DNA from: Haloferax marinum
GTDB lineage: Archaea > Halobacteriota > Halobacteria > Halobacteriales > Haloferacaceae
Reading direction: 5' to 3'
Assembly: GCF_009674625.1 (NCBI RefSeq)
Contig: NZ_WKJQ01000001.1
Coordinates: 1,302,001 to 1,366,000 of the forward strand
DNA length: 64,000 nucleotides
Under the pieces are notes generated by a model, which worked only from the letters and a program-made list of their open reading frames with translations, did no database searches and was not told the DNA's origin. Positions 37,545 to 46,814 of the stretch are shown here, piece after piece (within the stretch, counting starts at the first letter, position 1; the number at the start of each line of letters is the position of its first letter). A program made the position numbers and the translations under genes.

Positions 37545-39575
37545 ATGTCTAAGAATGATACTAACGGCAAGTCTGAATCGTCCTCGTCCCTCCCGCGAAC
37601 CTCCGTCTCCCGCCGTTCGATACTCTCCATGCTCGGCGTCGGCGGCCTCGGGGCCGTCGGTGTACTCTCAGGAGTAGCCAGTGCACACCCAGGTGGCGTT
37701 ACCGACGACCCATCCGAGTCGGACGGCCACGAGGTCCACCGCGGTCTGAACGGCCACGGGGCACCTGACCCGAGTCAACCGCTCAGCGACCTCGACGCCG
37801 AGCACAACAGTGTCGTCAGCAGCGGTCCATCTGCTCACGTCGTCAAGAATCTCGCACTCGCGGGACGCGGTGAACGCCTCCTCCCAAACGGAACGACCGA
37901 CGTGTGGGCACTCGATGGCTATGCCTATATCGGGACGTTCAACACGCCCTGTGGGACGGGTGCCGGAGCCGGAAGTGGCGAACTCGTAGACGACCTACTC
38001 GGCCCCGGAATCACCGTCTTCGACGTCAAGAACCCCAACAAACCGAAGTACGTCGGCAGCGTCCCCTCCGTGGCTGGCAGTCGAACTAACGACGTGAAAG
38101 TCGCGAACATGAACTCCGGTCGTATCCTCGCGCACTCCAACGAGTCCTGTGGCGGCGGCCCAGGTGGCTTCGAACTCTACAACGTCGACGACCCGCTCGC
38201 ACCGCAACACCTTGCACACGTCCAGACCGACGATATCAGCGCGTTCATGCGTGTCAACTTCGGATTCGTCGACTTCGGCGTCCACAACCTCTGGTTCTTC
38301 ACGCAAGGTGCGAAGGACTACATCGCCGCCGTCGTCGAGAGCGAGTTCGGCAACTTCCAGATATTCGATATCACGGACCCGGAAAACCCAGAGCTCGTGA
38401 GCGGATGGGGTGCCGAGAGCCTCCTGTTCCCCGACGTCGATTGGGCTTCGACGACCGACTTCAACAAGATACTCGAAGCAGACGCCTACCTGTTCAGTGG
38501 CTACGGTACCTCACAGAACCGCTTCCTGCACGACGTGACCGTCAGCGAAGACGGCACCCATGCGTACCTCGCCAACTGGGACGCCGGACTGGTCCTCCTC
38601 GACATCTCGGACCCGGCGAACCCAGAGCTCGTCTCGGTTGCTATCGACCCGTCAGCAGGCGACGGCGAAGTCAACAGTCACCAGGCGTTCCCGAACGCAG
38701 ACGGCAGCGTCGTCGTCGAAAGTGAAGAGGACTTCAACCCGTTCTCGCTCACGTTCGATATTACGAGTGGCCCCAACGCGGGCGGATATCCTGTCTCGGA
38801 AGGGGCAATCACCAACCCCATCGCCGACCTCCCCGACGGCACGATGAGCGGTCCAACGACGTACGTCGGCCTCGCGTGTGACGCAGCCACCGTTCCCCCC
38901 GCACCATCTCCAGACCACATCGCGGTCATCCAGCGCGGGGTGTGCGCCTTCTCCTCGAAGGGCCAGAACGTCATCGACGCTGGCTACGCAGGCATGGTCG
39001 TGTTCAACGACGAAGCCCGTGGCGACGCACTCGTGACGATGGGGGGAGACCCAATCGACATTCCCGGTGTGTTCGTCGGCCACTCGACGGGCCTCGCGAT
39101 TCTCGGCGTCGCCGACGATTCTGGCCTCGCTGTCGGCCAGAGCGGTGCGTCAGTCGAAGTCGAGAGTGGCTACGGTCGCTGGGGCAACCTCCGCATCTGG
39201 GACTACTCGAACGAATCGAGTCCAGTACTCGCCAGCGAGTTCGACACGGTGTGCAGCGCCAACCCCGACGATGAGAGTTGCGACGGTCGTGGCACCTACT
39301 CGGTCCACAACATCATCGTCGAAGACGACATGGTGTACATCTCGTGGTACTCCGACGGCGTGCTCATCCTCGACATCAGCGACCCCTACAACCCCGTCGA
39401 AGTCGCTCGGTACAGTCCGGGTGGGGAAGACTTCGAAGACCAGAACGGTGGCATCCAGGACGTCTGGGGCATCGACAAAGAGAAGAACAGCCCATGGATT
39501 TACGCTTCCGACCGCAACGGTGGTCTGTACGTCCTGAAGGAACTCGGCTCTGGCTCCGAAAAGCGAAACCGGTAA
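37545..39575 (+). CDS. Tat-exported LVIVD-repeat beta-propeller protein with inserted PA domain
   Basis: A 676-residue secreted protein. The twin-arginine signal SRRSILSMLGVGGLGAVG is followed by a probable cleavage at VASA|HPGG. Repeats of the LVIVD type (FDVKNPNKPKYVGSV, FDITDPENPELVSG, LDISDPANPELVSV, LDISDPYNPVEVARY) form a beta-propeller. A protease-associated (PA) domain (about residues 415-528: IQRGVCAFSSKGQNVIDAG) is inserted between blades. Probably acts on the cell surface or outside; substrate unknown. Propeller proteins of this kind may bind sugars or peptides. Confidence 0.88.
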   Translation: MSKNDTNGKSESSSSLPRTSVSRRSILSMLGVGGLGAVGVLSGVASAHPGGVTDDPSESDGHEVHRGLNGHGAPDPSQPLSDLDAEHNSVVSSGPSAHVVKNLALAGRGERLLPNGTTDVWALDGYAYIGTFNTPCGTGAGAGSGELVDDLLGPGITVFDVKNPNKPKYVGSVPSVAGSRTNDVKVANMNSGRILAHSNESCGGGPGGFELYNVDDPLAPQHLAHVQTDDISAFMRVNFGFVDFGVHNLWFFTQGAKDYIAAVVESEFGNFQIFDITDPENPELVSGWGAESLLFPDVDWASTTDFNKILEADAYLFSGYGTSQNRFLHDVTVSEDGTHAYLANWDAGLVLLDISDPANPELVSVAIDPSAGDGEVNSHQAFPNADGSVVVESEEDFNPFSLTFDITSGPNAGGYPVSEGAITNPIADLPDGTMSGPTTYVGLACDAATVPPAPSPDHIAVIQRGVCAFSSKGQNVIDAGYAGMVVFNDEARGDALVTMGGDPIDIPGVFVGHSTGLAILGVADDSGLAVGQSGASVEVESGYGRWGNLRIWDYSNESSPVLASEFDTVCSANPDDESCDGRGTYSVHNIIVEDDMVYISWYSDGVLILDISDPYNPVEVARYSPGGEDFEDQNGGIQDVWGIDKEKNSPWIYASDRNGGLYVLKELGSGSEKRNR

Positions 39576-39783
39576 CGACACCAACCGACAGGTCACCGTG
39601 ACCTGAACAGACGGACCGAAACGCCCGACTCGAGACACCCGAAGGCGAACGAACTCGTCTTCGGATACTCGTCGAACGAGACGAGGATTTTTCCGAGTAC
39701 ATCATCTCGCGACGCAACACCGAAAACGCGCTCGGCACGCCCGTCGAACCGACACCAAAAATGAGAGTCTGTGTTCTTCGCCG

Positions 39784-41169
39784 CTACGCGGCGGGTTCGA
39801 TGTTCTGGTTCACGTGGAAGAAGTTCTCGGGGTCGTACTTCGCCTTCACCTTCTGTAACCGCTCGAAGTTGTCGCCGTAGGTGGCGCGAATCCGCTCGCT
39901 TCCTTCTTCCATCATGAAGTTGACGTACGACCCACCGAGGGTGTGCGGGTGGACTGCTTCCCAGTACGCTTTGGCCCAGTCGGTCAGTTTGTCGACGTTC
40001 GCCGGGTCGGGGTCGACACCGACGATGACCATCGACCAGTTCGCGTCGCGGACGGACCACGCAGTCTCGTCGCTGTCCACGTCGTGGACGGCACCGTCTA
40101 TCGGGTAGAGGTGCATCGACGACTGTGGGGTCGGCACTTCCGCGAAGCGCTGGTGTTCGTCGATAGCTTCGTCGCTCAGTTCGCGCACGAAGTCACCTTT
40201 CCAGTACCACTGGTCGCCTTCCGGATAGAGGTCGTCGAACATCCCTTGGAGTGCGGGGTACGGCATCTCTCCGACGTGTTCGAACATCGGTTCGGCCACG
40301 TCGCGGGCAGTTTGGAGCATCGATTCGGCTTGCTCCTCGCCTCCCAAGCAACACCACATCAGTCCGCACATCTTCTCGCCGTGAATCTCCGGTGGGAACG
40401 GGTCGCCTGGAACCTCACCGACGAGGTAGAAGGCGTACACGTCCTCGGGTGCCTGCCGCACCCAGTCACGGTACCAGCGCATCGTCGTCTTCAACTCCGA
40501 CAACGGCCAGAACATCGGTCCGGCGACGACTGTATCCACTGGGTGGAGCGTGAATTCGAACGAGGTGACCACACCGAAGTTGCCACCGCCGCCACGAATC
40601 GCCCAGAACAGGTCTTGGTTCTCTCGTTCGTTCGCGTGTACCAACCGCCCGTCGGCTAGCACCACGTCGGCACCGACTAGATTGTCGATCGTCAGGCCGT
40701 ACTTCCGTGTCAGATAGCCGTGCCCGCCGCCGAGCGTCAGTCCGCCGACACCCGTCGTGGAGATGATTCCGCTGACCGTCGCCATGCCGAACGCGTGGGT
40801 GGCGTGGTCGACGTCACCCCACCGGCAGCCTGCTTCGACAGAAACGGTCTGCGCGTCGGGGTCGACACGGACGCCGTTCATCTCCGAGAGGTCGATGACC
40901 AGTCCGTCGTCCACCAACGACAGGCCCGGTCCGTTGTGTCCGCCGCCCCGAACCGCCGTCTCGAGTCCGCTCTCGCGGCCGTAGTTGACCGCTGCGATGA
41001 CGTCCGCGACGTCAGTGCACTTGGCAATGAGCTGCGGACGCTTGTCTATCATCGCGTTGTAAATCGCTCGTTCTTCGTCGAACTCCGGGTCCCCAGGGCG
41101 TATCAAGTTCCCCCGGAACGAGTCCCGAAGTTTGCCGGTAATCGTTGCATCGTCTCTTGCTGTAGCCAT
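39784..41169 (-). CDS. FAD-dependent oxidoreductase, BBE/berberine-bridge type
   Basis: Flavoenzyme of 461 residues. The FAD_binding_4 domain has RGGGHNGPG (the His for covalent FAD) and GVGGLTLGGGHGYLTRKYGL. The usual Cys for bicovalent flavin is absent from the second motif, so FAD is probably attached once. The C-terminal BBE domain ends VKAKYDPENFFHVNQNI. It oxidises an unknown alcohol or sugar with oxygen or another acceptor. The ATG at 41169 is preferred over the longer frame to 41247, which would start in a low-quality leader. Confidence 0.9.
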   Translation of the reverse strand: MATARDDATITGKLRDSFRGNLIRPGDPEFDEERAIYNAMIDKRPQLIAKCTDVADVIAAVNYGRESGLETAVRGGGHNGPGLSLVDDGLVIDLSEMNGVRVDPDAQTVSVEAGCRWGDVDHATHAFGMATVSGIISTTGVGGLTLGGGHGYLTRKYGLTIDNLVGADVVLADGRLVHANERENQDLFWAIRGGGGNFGVVTSFEFTLHPVDTVVAGPMFWPLSELKTTMRWYRDWVRQAPEDVYAFYLVGEVPGDPFPPEIHGEKMCGLMWCCLGGEEQAESMLQTARDVAEPMFEHVGEMPYPALQGMFDDLYPEGDQWYWKGDFVRELSDEAIDEHQRFAEVPTPQSSMHLYPIDGAVHDVDSDETAWSVRDANWSMVIVGVDPDPANVDKLTDWAKAYWEAVHPHTLGGSYVNFMMEEGSERIRATYGDNFERLQKVKAKYDPENFFHVNQNIEPAA

Positions 41170-41417
41170 TGTTGCCTCACGCGCACCCCCACCATCGTTT
41201 GTTCGTCGTCCGAATGCAGAAAGTGCGCTAGCTCTAGTACTCCACACGGTGTGTTATTCGTTACCATTTGTCTCAGGGAACACCGAGTTCCCGAGATAGT
41301 GGACAAAATGCGCCTGAATTCGTGGACTTCACTCACTCTTGAGAGTCGGTCGTCGAGACACAGAACACGGGGTGTCGACGGCAAAACAGGACTCGACTGC
41401 CGAGTTCGTCGACGACG

Positions 41418-42221
41418 TTACTGTGTCGCCGATTCCGATTCCGATTCCGATTCCGATTCCCGTCGCGGTTCACGAAACGCCGAGAGCGCGTCACCGTCTT
41501 CACCTGCTCGAGAGAGGATGGTCACGATGTCGTCGGGGGAGACGATGGTGTCACCGTGCGGCGTGAGTTCGCGGTCGTCGCGTTCGATGGCGATGACGAG
41601 CGTGTCCTCGTCGAGGATGCCCTGTCGAGCGGCCTCTTCGAGCGCGAGGTTGGCGATGGGGGCGTCGGACTGAACGGTGACTTCGACGACGCTCGCGTTG
41701 CCGGTGAGGCTGATGAAGTCGTTCGCTTCGGGCGTTTGGTCACCATCGTTGGGGTCGAAGGGGCCGTACGGGGCGAATATCTCCTCTTCGACGAGGTCTT
41801 CGTCCTCGATGTGGATACCGATGTCCGTGAGGCGTCGGGCGATACGTCGGAGGTCGCTGGTACTCTCACCGACCGCGAGGACGTGGAGGTTCCGACGGCC
41901 GGTCATCAGTGTCCGAACGTTGATCACGCCCGGAATCGCGCGCGCCTCGTACGCGGCCGCCTGGCGTTCGGTCACAGGCACGTCACAGAGGTAGAGGTTG
42001 GTGAGTTTGCCGCCGGCGAGTTCGAAGTCGACCTGTGTGTTGTATCCACGAATGATGCCGACGTCTTCGAGTTTGTGGATACGATTTCGGATGGTCGCCC
42101 CCGAGACACCGGCCGCTGCCGCGAGCGCGCTCGCGGAGGTGTCGCGGGCGTCGTCCATGAGCGCGTGGAGGATACGTCGGTCGATCTCGTCGAGCCGGTG
42201 GTCGATGTTGCGGTATGGCAT
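41418..42221 (-). CDS. Lrp/AsnC regulator with C-terminal RCK_C (TrkA_C) domain
   Basis: A 267-residue regulator: an Lrp helix-turn-helix (about residues 8-55, LDEIDRRILHALMDDARDTSASALA), an Lrp ligand-binding core (to about 140) and a TrkA_C-like domain (about 165-245: NASVVEVTVQSDAPIANLALEEAA), which may bind a nucleotide or ion. This architecture is used by halophiles for potassium or transport control. The end is an ESESESESES tail from a GATTCC microsatellite. ATG 42221 gives the standard Lrp N terminus. It faces the UspA/APC operon. Confidence 0.85.
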   Translation of the reverse strand: MPYRNIDHRLDEIDRRILHALMDDARDTSASALAAAAGVSGATIRNRIHKLEDVGIIRGYNTQVDFELAGGKLTNLYLCDVPVTERQAAAYEARAIPGVINVRTLMTGRRNLHVLAVGESTSDLRRIARRLTDIGIHIEDEDLVEEEIFAPYGPFDPNDGDQTPEANDFISLTGNASVVEVTVQSDAPIANLALEEAARQGILDEDTLVIAIERDDRELTPHGDTIVSPDDIVTILSRAGEDGDALSAFREPRRESESESESESATQ

Positions 42222-42495
42222 GTAGCTGGAAGAGTTAGGTTTCCGAAATTCAATACCACCGTTTCTCATATAACGCTTTTCTCGTAGGGTCGGAGTTTGC
42301 GACACAGAATATGCAGGCGTGTTCCGACAGACGCCTACCCGATGGTTCGAGCGCGTTAGGGCCGATTCGACGACTCCACCCAGGCCGTGTGTCCTCCGTC
42401 GCGATTGGTTCGGAAGTGAAAAAATATTGGGCACTATATTGCTGATTCAAAAATTGAAAGAGAACATTTATCTCACATCCCAACCTGGGACAGCC
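42222..42495. other. intergenic region between Lrp-RCK and UspA operon
   Basis: About 270 bases between divergent units. A TTTATCTCAC box at 42468 could drive the short frame at 42496; upstream is AT-rich (AAAAATTGAAAGAG). Otherwise nothing convincing. Confidence 0.5.
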
Positions 42496-42657
42496 ATGAA
42501 TGGAGTGACAGCCGACAGTGGTCCGCTGGACGGACATCGAAAAAAAACCGGTTCGCTTCGCCTCGTCGGAGAACGGGGTGTCGTCCAACGGTGGATAGCC
42601 CGCAACCACCAGGTGAGTCGACGTCGGTACCCACCGACGGTCAGCGGAGGTGGCTGA
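42496..42657 (+). CDS. short open frame, possible leaderless microprotein or leader peptide
   Basis: 53 residues (MNGVTADSGPLDGHRKKTGS at the start), very basic. A TTTATCT box is 28 bases before the ATG, a typical leaderless arrangement, and the frame stops five bases before the UspA start at 42662. It could be a real microprotein, a leader peptide for the operon, or only spurious; it has no recognised motif. Confidence 0.35.
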   Translation: MNGVTADSGPLDGHRKKTGSLRLVGERGVVQRWIARNHQVSRRRYPPTVSGGG

Positions 42658-42661
42658 AGAG

Positions 42662-43138
42662 ATGTCCATCCTCGAGCGCGTCGTCGTACCGGTTGCTGAC
42701 GAACGAGACGCAATCGCGACTGTGACTGCACTGGCTCCGTATCTGGCCGACATCCAGCACGTGACCGTCGTACACGTCATCGAGAAAGGTGGTGGAGTGG
42801 TCGATAAAGCACCCATGGAGAAACGGGTCACCGACGCGAACGGATTCCTGTCGACGGTCGAAACACGACTCGGCGAGCGCGTGACCGTCGAGACGCGAGT
42901 CGAGTTCGGAACGAACGTCGCCGAGAAAATCGTCGCGACGGCGCGTGAGACCGACGCGACGGCAATCGCGTACCACTCTCGTGGTGGCACCCGTCTCGCG
43001 CGGTTCCTCTCCGGAGATACCACGACCCGACTCGTGACAGACCCCGAACTGCCGGTCGTTTCGCTCGACTCGGCAGGGCGTGTACACACGTCACCGAATC
43101 GGTACGGCGGAGACGACGACACCGAGGTCAGCGGATGA
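42662..43138 (+). CDS. universal stress protein (UspA) family
   Basis: A 158-residue single-domain UspA-like protein (SILERVVVPVADERDA; the usual GxxG nucleotide loop is weak). Its stop overlaps the transporter start (ATGA), and GGAGGT lies at 42644-42649. It pairs with a permease that carries two further Usp domains, so it may regulate that transporter by binding nucleotide. Confidence 0.85.
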   Translation: MSILERVVVPVADERDAIATVTALAPYLADIQHVTVVHVIEKGGGVVDKAPMEKRVTDANGFLSTVETRLGERVTVETRVEFGTNVAEKIVATARETDATAIAYHSRGGTRLARFLSGDTTTRLVTDPELPVVSLDSAGRVHTSPNRYGGDDDTEVSG

Positions 43139-45378
43139 GTGACGAAGAACTCGCGAAAGACCTCGGTCTCCTCTCGGCACTGACGATCGGCATCGGGACG
43201 ATGATCGGAGCGGGTATCTTCGTCTTGCCAGGCGTCGCGGCCAGAACTGCTGGCCCGGTGGTCGTTGCCTCGTTCGTCGTCGGTGGCCTCATCGCGCTCG
43301 TGAACGCGTTGTCCGTCTCCGAACTCGGGACGGCGATGCCGAAAGCTGGCGGCGGCTACTACTACGTCAATCGCGCACTCGGTCCGCTGTTCGGTTCCAT
43401 CGCGGGCCTCGGTGACTGGATGGGGTTAGCGTTCGCGTCGGCGTTCTACAGCATCGGCTTTGGGCAGTATCTCGCCACGCTAGTCTCGATGCCGGACGTC
43501 CTGTTCCTCACCGACGTCCAGGTCGGTGCGCTCGTCGCAGGTGCCATCTTCGTCGGTGTCAACTTTATCGGCGCGAAGGAGACCGGCGGGGTGCAGACGG
43601 TCATCGTCACCATCCTGCTGGCGATTCTGGCCCTCTTCGCGATACAGGGCTGGCTGTCGTTCGACCTCGCGACGCTTCTCGGTGACGGTGGCGTCGCCCC
43701 GCTGGGGTACGGTGCGATTCTCCCAGGGACGGCACTCGTGTTCGTCTCCTTCCTCGGCTACGCGAAGATTGCGACCGTCGCAGAGGAACTGAAGAATCCA
43801 GGGCGGAACCTCCCGCTCGCCATCGTCGGCAGCGTCGTCATCGTGACCGTCCTCTACTCGATTCTGGTGAGCATCATGCTCGGTGTGGTTCCGTGGCCGG
43901 ACCTGAGCCAGAGTGCACCGCTGACCCAGGCGACACTGGTGGCATTCCCCGGCGGGTTTGCGGGAATCGCGGTCACTATCGTCACCCTGGGTGCCCTGTT
44001 GGCGACTGCCTCCAGCGCGAACGCGTCGATTCTGGCGTCCGCCCGAATCAACTTCGCCATGGGGCGAGACCGAATCGTGACCAACTGGCTCAACGAGATT
44101 CACCCGACGTACGCGACACCGTACCGCTCGATACTCGTCACGGGCGCAGTGATCATCGTCTTCATCGCGGCGCTCGGCCGCGACATCGAAGTGCTCGCGA
44201 AAGCCGCGACGGTCCTGCACCTCGTGGTCTACGCACTCATGAACGCCGCGCTCATCGTCTTCAGGGAGACCGACCCCGAGTACGACCCTGCCTTCACCGT
44301 TCCCCTCTATCCGATTACGCCGATCGTCGGCATCGCGCTGTCGCTCGGTCTGCTGGGATTCGTCGGGGGCGACGAACTCCTCCTCTCTGGGTTGTTCGTC
44401 GTCGGTGCCGTCGTCTGGTACGTCGTCTACGCGCGGAAGAACACCACCGAACAGGGGTTGCTCGGACGGTACATCCTCGACAGGGACGGCGACCTGCCTC
44501 CAGCAGTCGTCGGTGCAGCGGCGACCGTCGCGCCCGATGGCTCGGGGTACGCCTCGGACACACCGTCGACGATGGTTGCCCTCTCGAATCCACGAACCGA
44601 GCGGGCCCTCGTGACGCTCGGAGCCACACTCGCAAAGCACGACGGCGGCCGTCTCGTCGCGACGCACGTCATCCAGGTACCGGACCAGACCTCGTTGGAA
44701 GCTGCAGCAGCCCAGCGTGACCGCATCTCGACGACGTCGAACCAGCTCATGGCCGATGCACGGCGCGACGCCGAGGAGTTAGACGTCCCAGTCGAAACTC
44801 GGACCATCCTCTCCCACGAAGGGCTCCGCGAAGTGTTCAACCTCGCGCGCGAGGCCGGTGTCGACAGATTAGTCATGGGCCACAGTGGGACGAAACTCCA
44901 CGGCGGGCGGGTCGAGGGCGCGCTCGACGAACTGACCCACGACCTCCCGTGTGACGTCCTCGTCCTCGACGAACGGGGGTTCGACGCGAGCGACGTTCTC
45001 CTCCCGACAGCGGGTGGTCACTCCTCGGACCTGTCTGCGTCCGTCGCGAAAGCGTTGCAGGAGACGACCGGCGCACGAATCTCGGTCCTGCACGTCGCCG
45101 ACACCGTCACCGAGGGCCGTGAGTTCATCGAACAGTGGGCCGCAGAACACCAACTGGACGACGTGGAACTGCTCGTCGAGACGGGAGACGTCGAGACCGC
45201 AATCGGCGACGCGGCGGCCGGTAAGTCACTCGTCATCGTCGGAGCGACAGAGCGAGGACTGGTGTCCCGAATCGTGGGCGGGTCGTTGAAGCTCTCGGTG
45301 CTCGACGACCTCGAGACGACCGTGTTGCTGGCCGAACGGCCACATCCCCGGTCGATTCGGGAGCGTCTGTTCGGCTGA
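43135..45378 (+). CDS. amino-acid permease (APC superfamily) fused to two UspA domains
   Basis: A 747-residue fusion. Residues 1 to about 435 hold about 12 membrane helices with the APC signature GIGTMIGAGIFVLPG. Two UspA domains follow, at about 479-605 and 619-735 (both with nucleotide-loop remnants such as VMGHSGT and VIVGATERG). The transporter probably imports an amino acid or polyamine; the cytoplasmic Usp domains may sense ATP or cyclic nucleotides. Cotranscribed with a separate UspA. Confidence 0.93.
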   Translation: MSDEELAKDLGLLSALTIGIGTMIGAGIFVLPGVAARTAGPVVVASFVVGGLIALVNALSVSELGTAMPKAGGGYYYVNRALGPLFGSIAGLGDWMGLAFASAFYSIGFGQYLATLVSMPDVLFLTDVQVGALVAGAIFVGVNFIGAKETGGVQTVIVTILLAILALFAIQGWLSFDLATLLGDGGVAPLGYGAILPGTALVFVSFLGYAKIATVAEELKNPGRNLPLAIVGSVVIVTVLYSILVSIMLGVVPWPDLSQSAPLTQATLVAFPGGFAGIAVTIVTLGALLATASSANASILASARINFAMGRDRIVTNWLNEIHPTYATPYRSILVTGAVIIVFIAALGRDIEVLAKAATVLHLVVYALMNAALIVFRETDPEYDPAFTVPLYPITPIVGIALSLGLLGFVGGDELLLSGLFVVGAVVWYVVYARKNTTEQGLLGRYILDRDGDLPPAVVGAAATVAPDGSGYASDTPSTMVALSNPRTERALVTLGATLAKHDGGRLVATHVIQVPDQTSLEAAAAQRDRISTTSNQLMADARRDAEELDVPVETRTILSHEGLREVFNLAREAGVDRLVMGHSGTKLHGGRVEGALDELTHDLPCDVLVLDERGFDASDVLLPTAGGHSSDLSASVAKALQETTGARISVLHVADTVTEGREFIEQWAAEHQLDDVELLVETGDVETAIGDAAAGKSLVIVGATERGLVSRIVGGSLKLSVLDDLETTVLLAERPHPRSIRERLFG

Positions 45379-45407
45379 ACCGACACGGCAGGGAAAAAGC
45401 CCTCTGG

Positions 45408-45460
45408 GGTTCAGATTTCACGGCGCGCTGACGTTCGCAGGAAAGTTTGGGCTCTAAGGG
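45408..45460. repeat. att-like repeat, left end of tRNA-Ile2 island
   Basis: Starts GGTTCAGATTTCAC and continues through ACGTTCGCAGGAAA to a degenerate tRNA 3' end (GGGCTCTAAGGG). It matches 46762-46814 at about 80% identity with one indel. Its partner overlaps the true 3' end of the tRNA-Ile2 gene, so this looks like the distal att site of an integrated element. Confidence 0.6.
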
Positions 45461-45672
45461 AAGTGATATTTCAGGCCTTGGCCCGGCGTTGTATTCCGAA
45501 TAGTAGTATCCATGCATTGTCACAAATCGTCAGGGGTGAAACGTTCCGCTCGCAGAGAGTACCGTTCTTGAGCCCGGTGCCGGTATCTGGTCGGTGCCGG
45601 AAGCAAAGCGCACTCTCCTCGCGGTCGAAATCAAAGAGATAGAGCGCACGAGCCCCACCGAGACGGCAGGGA

Positions 45673-45799
45673 GTTCGCCAGAGAAGAAGCAACGCGACGT
45701 GTTCCGGGCGTCGTCGTCCTGATGGCGATGCACGTCGTCGTGGCTGCGGTGTGTGGGGGGACACTGACGAGGATTGGACGAGAGAGTCGCGGCGTCTGA
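45673..45799 (+). pseudogene. remnant of a DUF6069-like membrane protein gene
   Basis: In frame to TGA at 45797, the translation VPGVVVLMAMHVVVAAVCGG and then TLTRIGRESRGV matches the C-terminal end of the 36794 gene (PGVLVLMAMHVVVAGVCVG, TLTKIGREPDAV). The upstream part is degraded, with an indel near ATRRVPGV and no start codon, so only about a third of the gene is left. Confidence 0.75.
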
Positions 45800-45895
45800 A
45801 CGACTTATCTCTGCTCCTACTTCGCCGTGAGTCGTTGGAGGTGGGGCGACGTCACCCAACATCTGCGCGTCTTCGTTTGTAGTTTCGATACGAAG

Positions 45896-46612
45896 TCACA
45901 AATCGTCCACATTCCTTTTATACCATCGCTCGAAGTCCACCGTCCGTTTATCGTTCCAAATGTCGTTGAAGTTGTTCTCTAATATTTCGACGACGTTCCT
46001 GTCTTCTGTCCAAAATTTAGCCGTCCGTCTGCCATCTTGTATAGTGGGAGTCAGCAGGAAACCAGCGCAGTGTGAATCGATGAACACGCCGCGGAACCAC
46101 GGCGTCGTTCGGTAGAGCCTGACGTGTACATTCTTCCACTTCTCACTCTTTAAATTGTCATAGAACCAATCAAATTGTCTTTCGAATTTGTCATTCGTTA
46201 TTAACTCGTTATCTTGGAATTTCGATCGGCGTGCGGCCTCGATGCCCGACAGACCAGCGTCGGAGGCATTCGACTCTGCCAGGGGGTCCAACAACAAGAT
46301 TCGATGTTCAACGTTTGGATTCGGGAATTGCTCGTCCTGTATCTTGTCCACTGTCGCCATGTGCATCGAAATCATATCGACTTTGACCGCAGCGTTATCT
46401 GCTGCTGGTTTGATGAGGTTCTTGAAGTCGATGGAGTCCTCGACGACTCGCACATCGGCGTGAGGTGAAAATATCCCCGAGATAAGCTCGGGGCGATACC
46501 TCTCTTCGAATATCTCAGACAGTTCCACGATTCGCTCTCTGAAAAACCAGATTCCGGTTATTATCGTGATGATTGCAGAAATCGTGAAAATAGATGGGGA
46601 AAGGCCGGCCAT
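45896..46612 (-). CDS. membrane-anchored protein, unknown, AT-rich accessory gene
   Basis: A 238-residue protein: an N-terminal membrane helix (about residues 5-25, SIFTISAIITIITGIWFF), then a soluble alpha/beta domain. The C-terminal half (VHVRLYRTTPWFRGVFIDSH, FWTEDRNVVEILENNFNDIWND) resembles phospholipase-D-like or effector domains that lack the catalytic HxK, but I do not recognise the family. It is more AT-rich than the genome and lies between two att-like repeats, so probably acquired. Confidence 0.6.
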   Translation of the reverse strand: MAGLSPSIFTISAIITIITGIWFFRERIVELSEIFEERYRPELISGIFSPHADVRVVEDSIDFKNLIKPAADNAAVKVDMISMHMATVDKIQDEQFPNPNVEHRILLLDPLAESNASDAGLSGIEAARRSKFQDNELITNDKFERQFDWFYDNLKSEKWKNVHVRLYRTTPWFRGVFIDSHCAGFLLTPTIQDGRRTAKFWTEDRNVVEILENNFNDIWNDKRTVDFERWYKRNVDDL

Positions 46613-46761
46613 TATGTATTTATTTTATCAAATCTGCCGTATTAAATCCCCCAGTCGCCTCGTGCTCGTCTGCAATTCTGGCGATATCGAGTGAGTTCGT
46701 ACGGGTCACGGGTTCGAACCTCGGTCGCAACGAGTTGTTCTCTGATTCGAACCGCGATAGC

Positions 46762-46814
46762 GGTTCAGATTTCACTGCTCACTGGCGTTCGCAGGAAATA
46801 TGGGCCCTATGGGG
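46762..46814. repeat. att-like repeat, right end of tRNA-Ile2 island
   Basis: Partner of 45408-45460. The last 14 bases (46801-46814) are the 3' end of the tRNA-Ile2 gene, so the copy spans the tRNA boundary, as integrase sites typically do. Confidence 0.6.

Larger units (their letters stand above)
45379..45895. other. gap between permease and AT-rich gene: att repeat and decayed DUF6069 remnant
   Basis: About 517 bases without an intact gene. It holds the att-like repeat at 45408-45460 and a DUF6069 remnant at 45673-45799. Nothing else is supported. Confidence 0.6.

Noticed and set aside
41437..41460. GATTCC repeat as a regulatory or CRISPR-like element
   Set aside because: It is inside the Lrp-RCK gene and simply encodes the SESESE tail.
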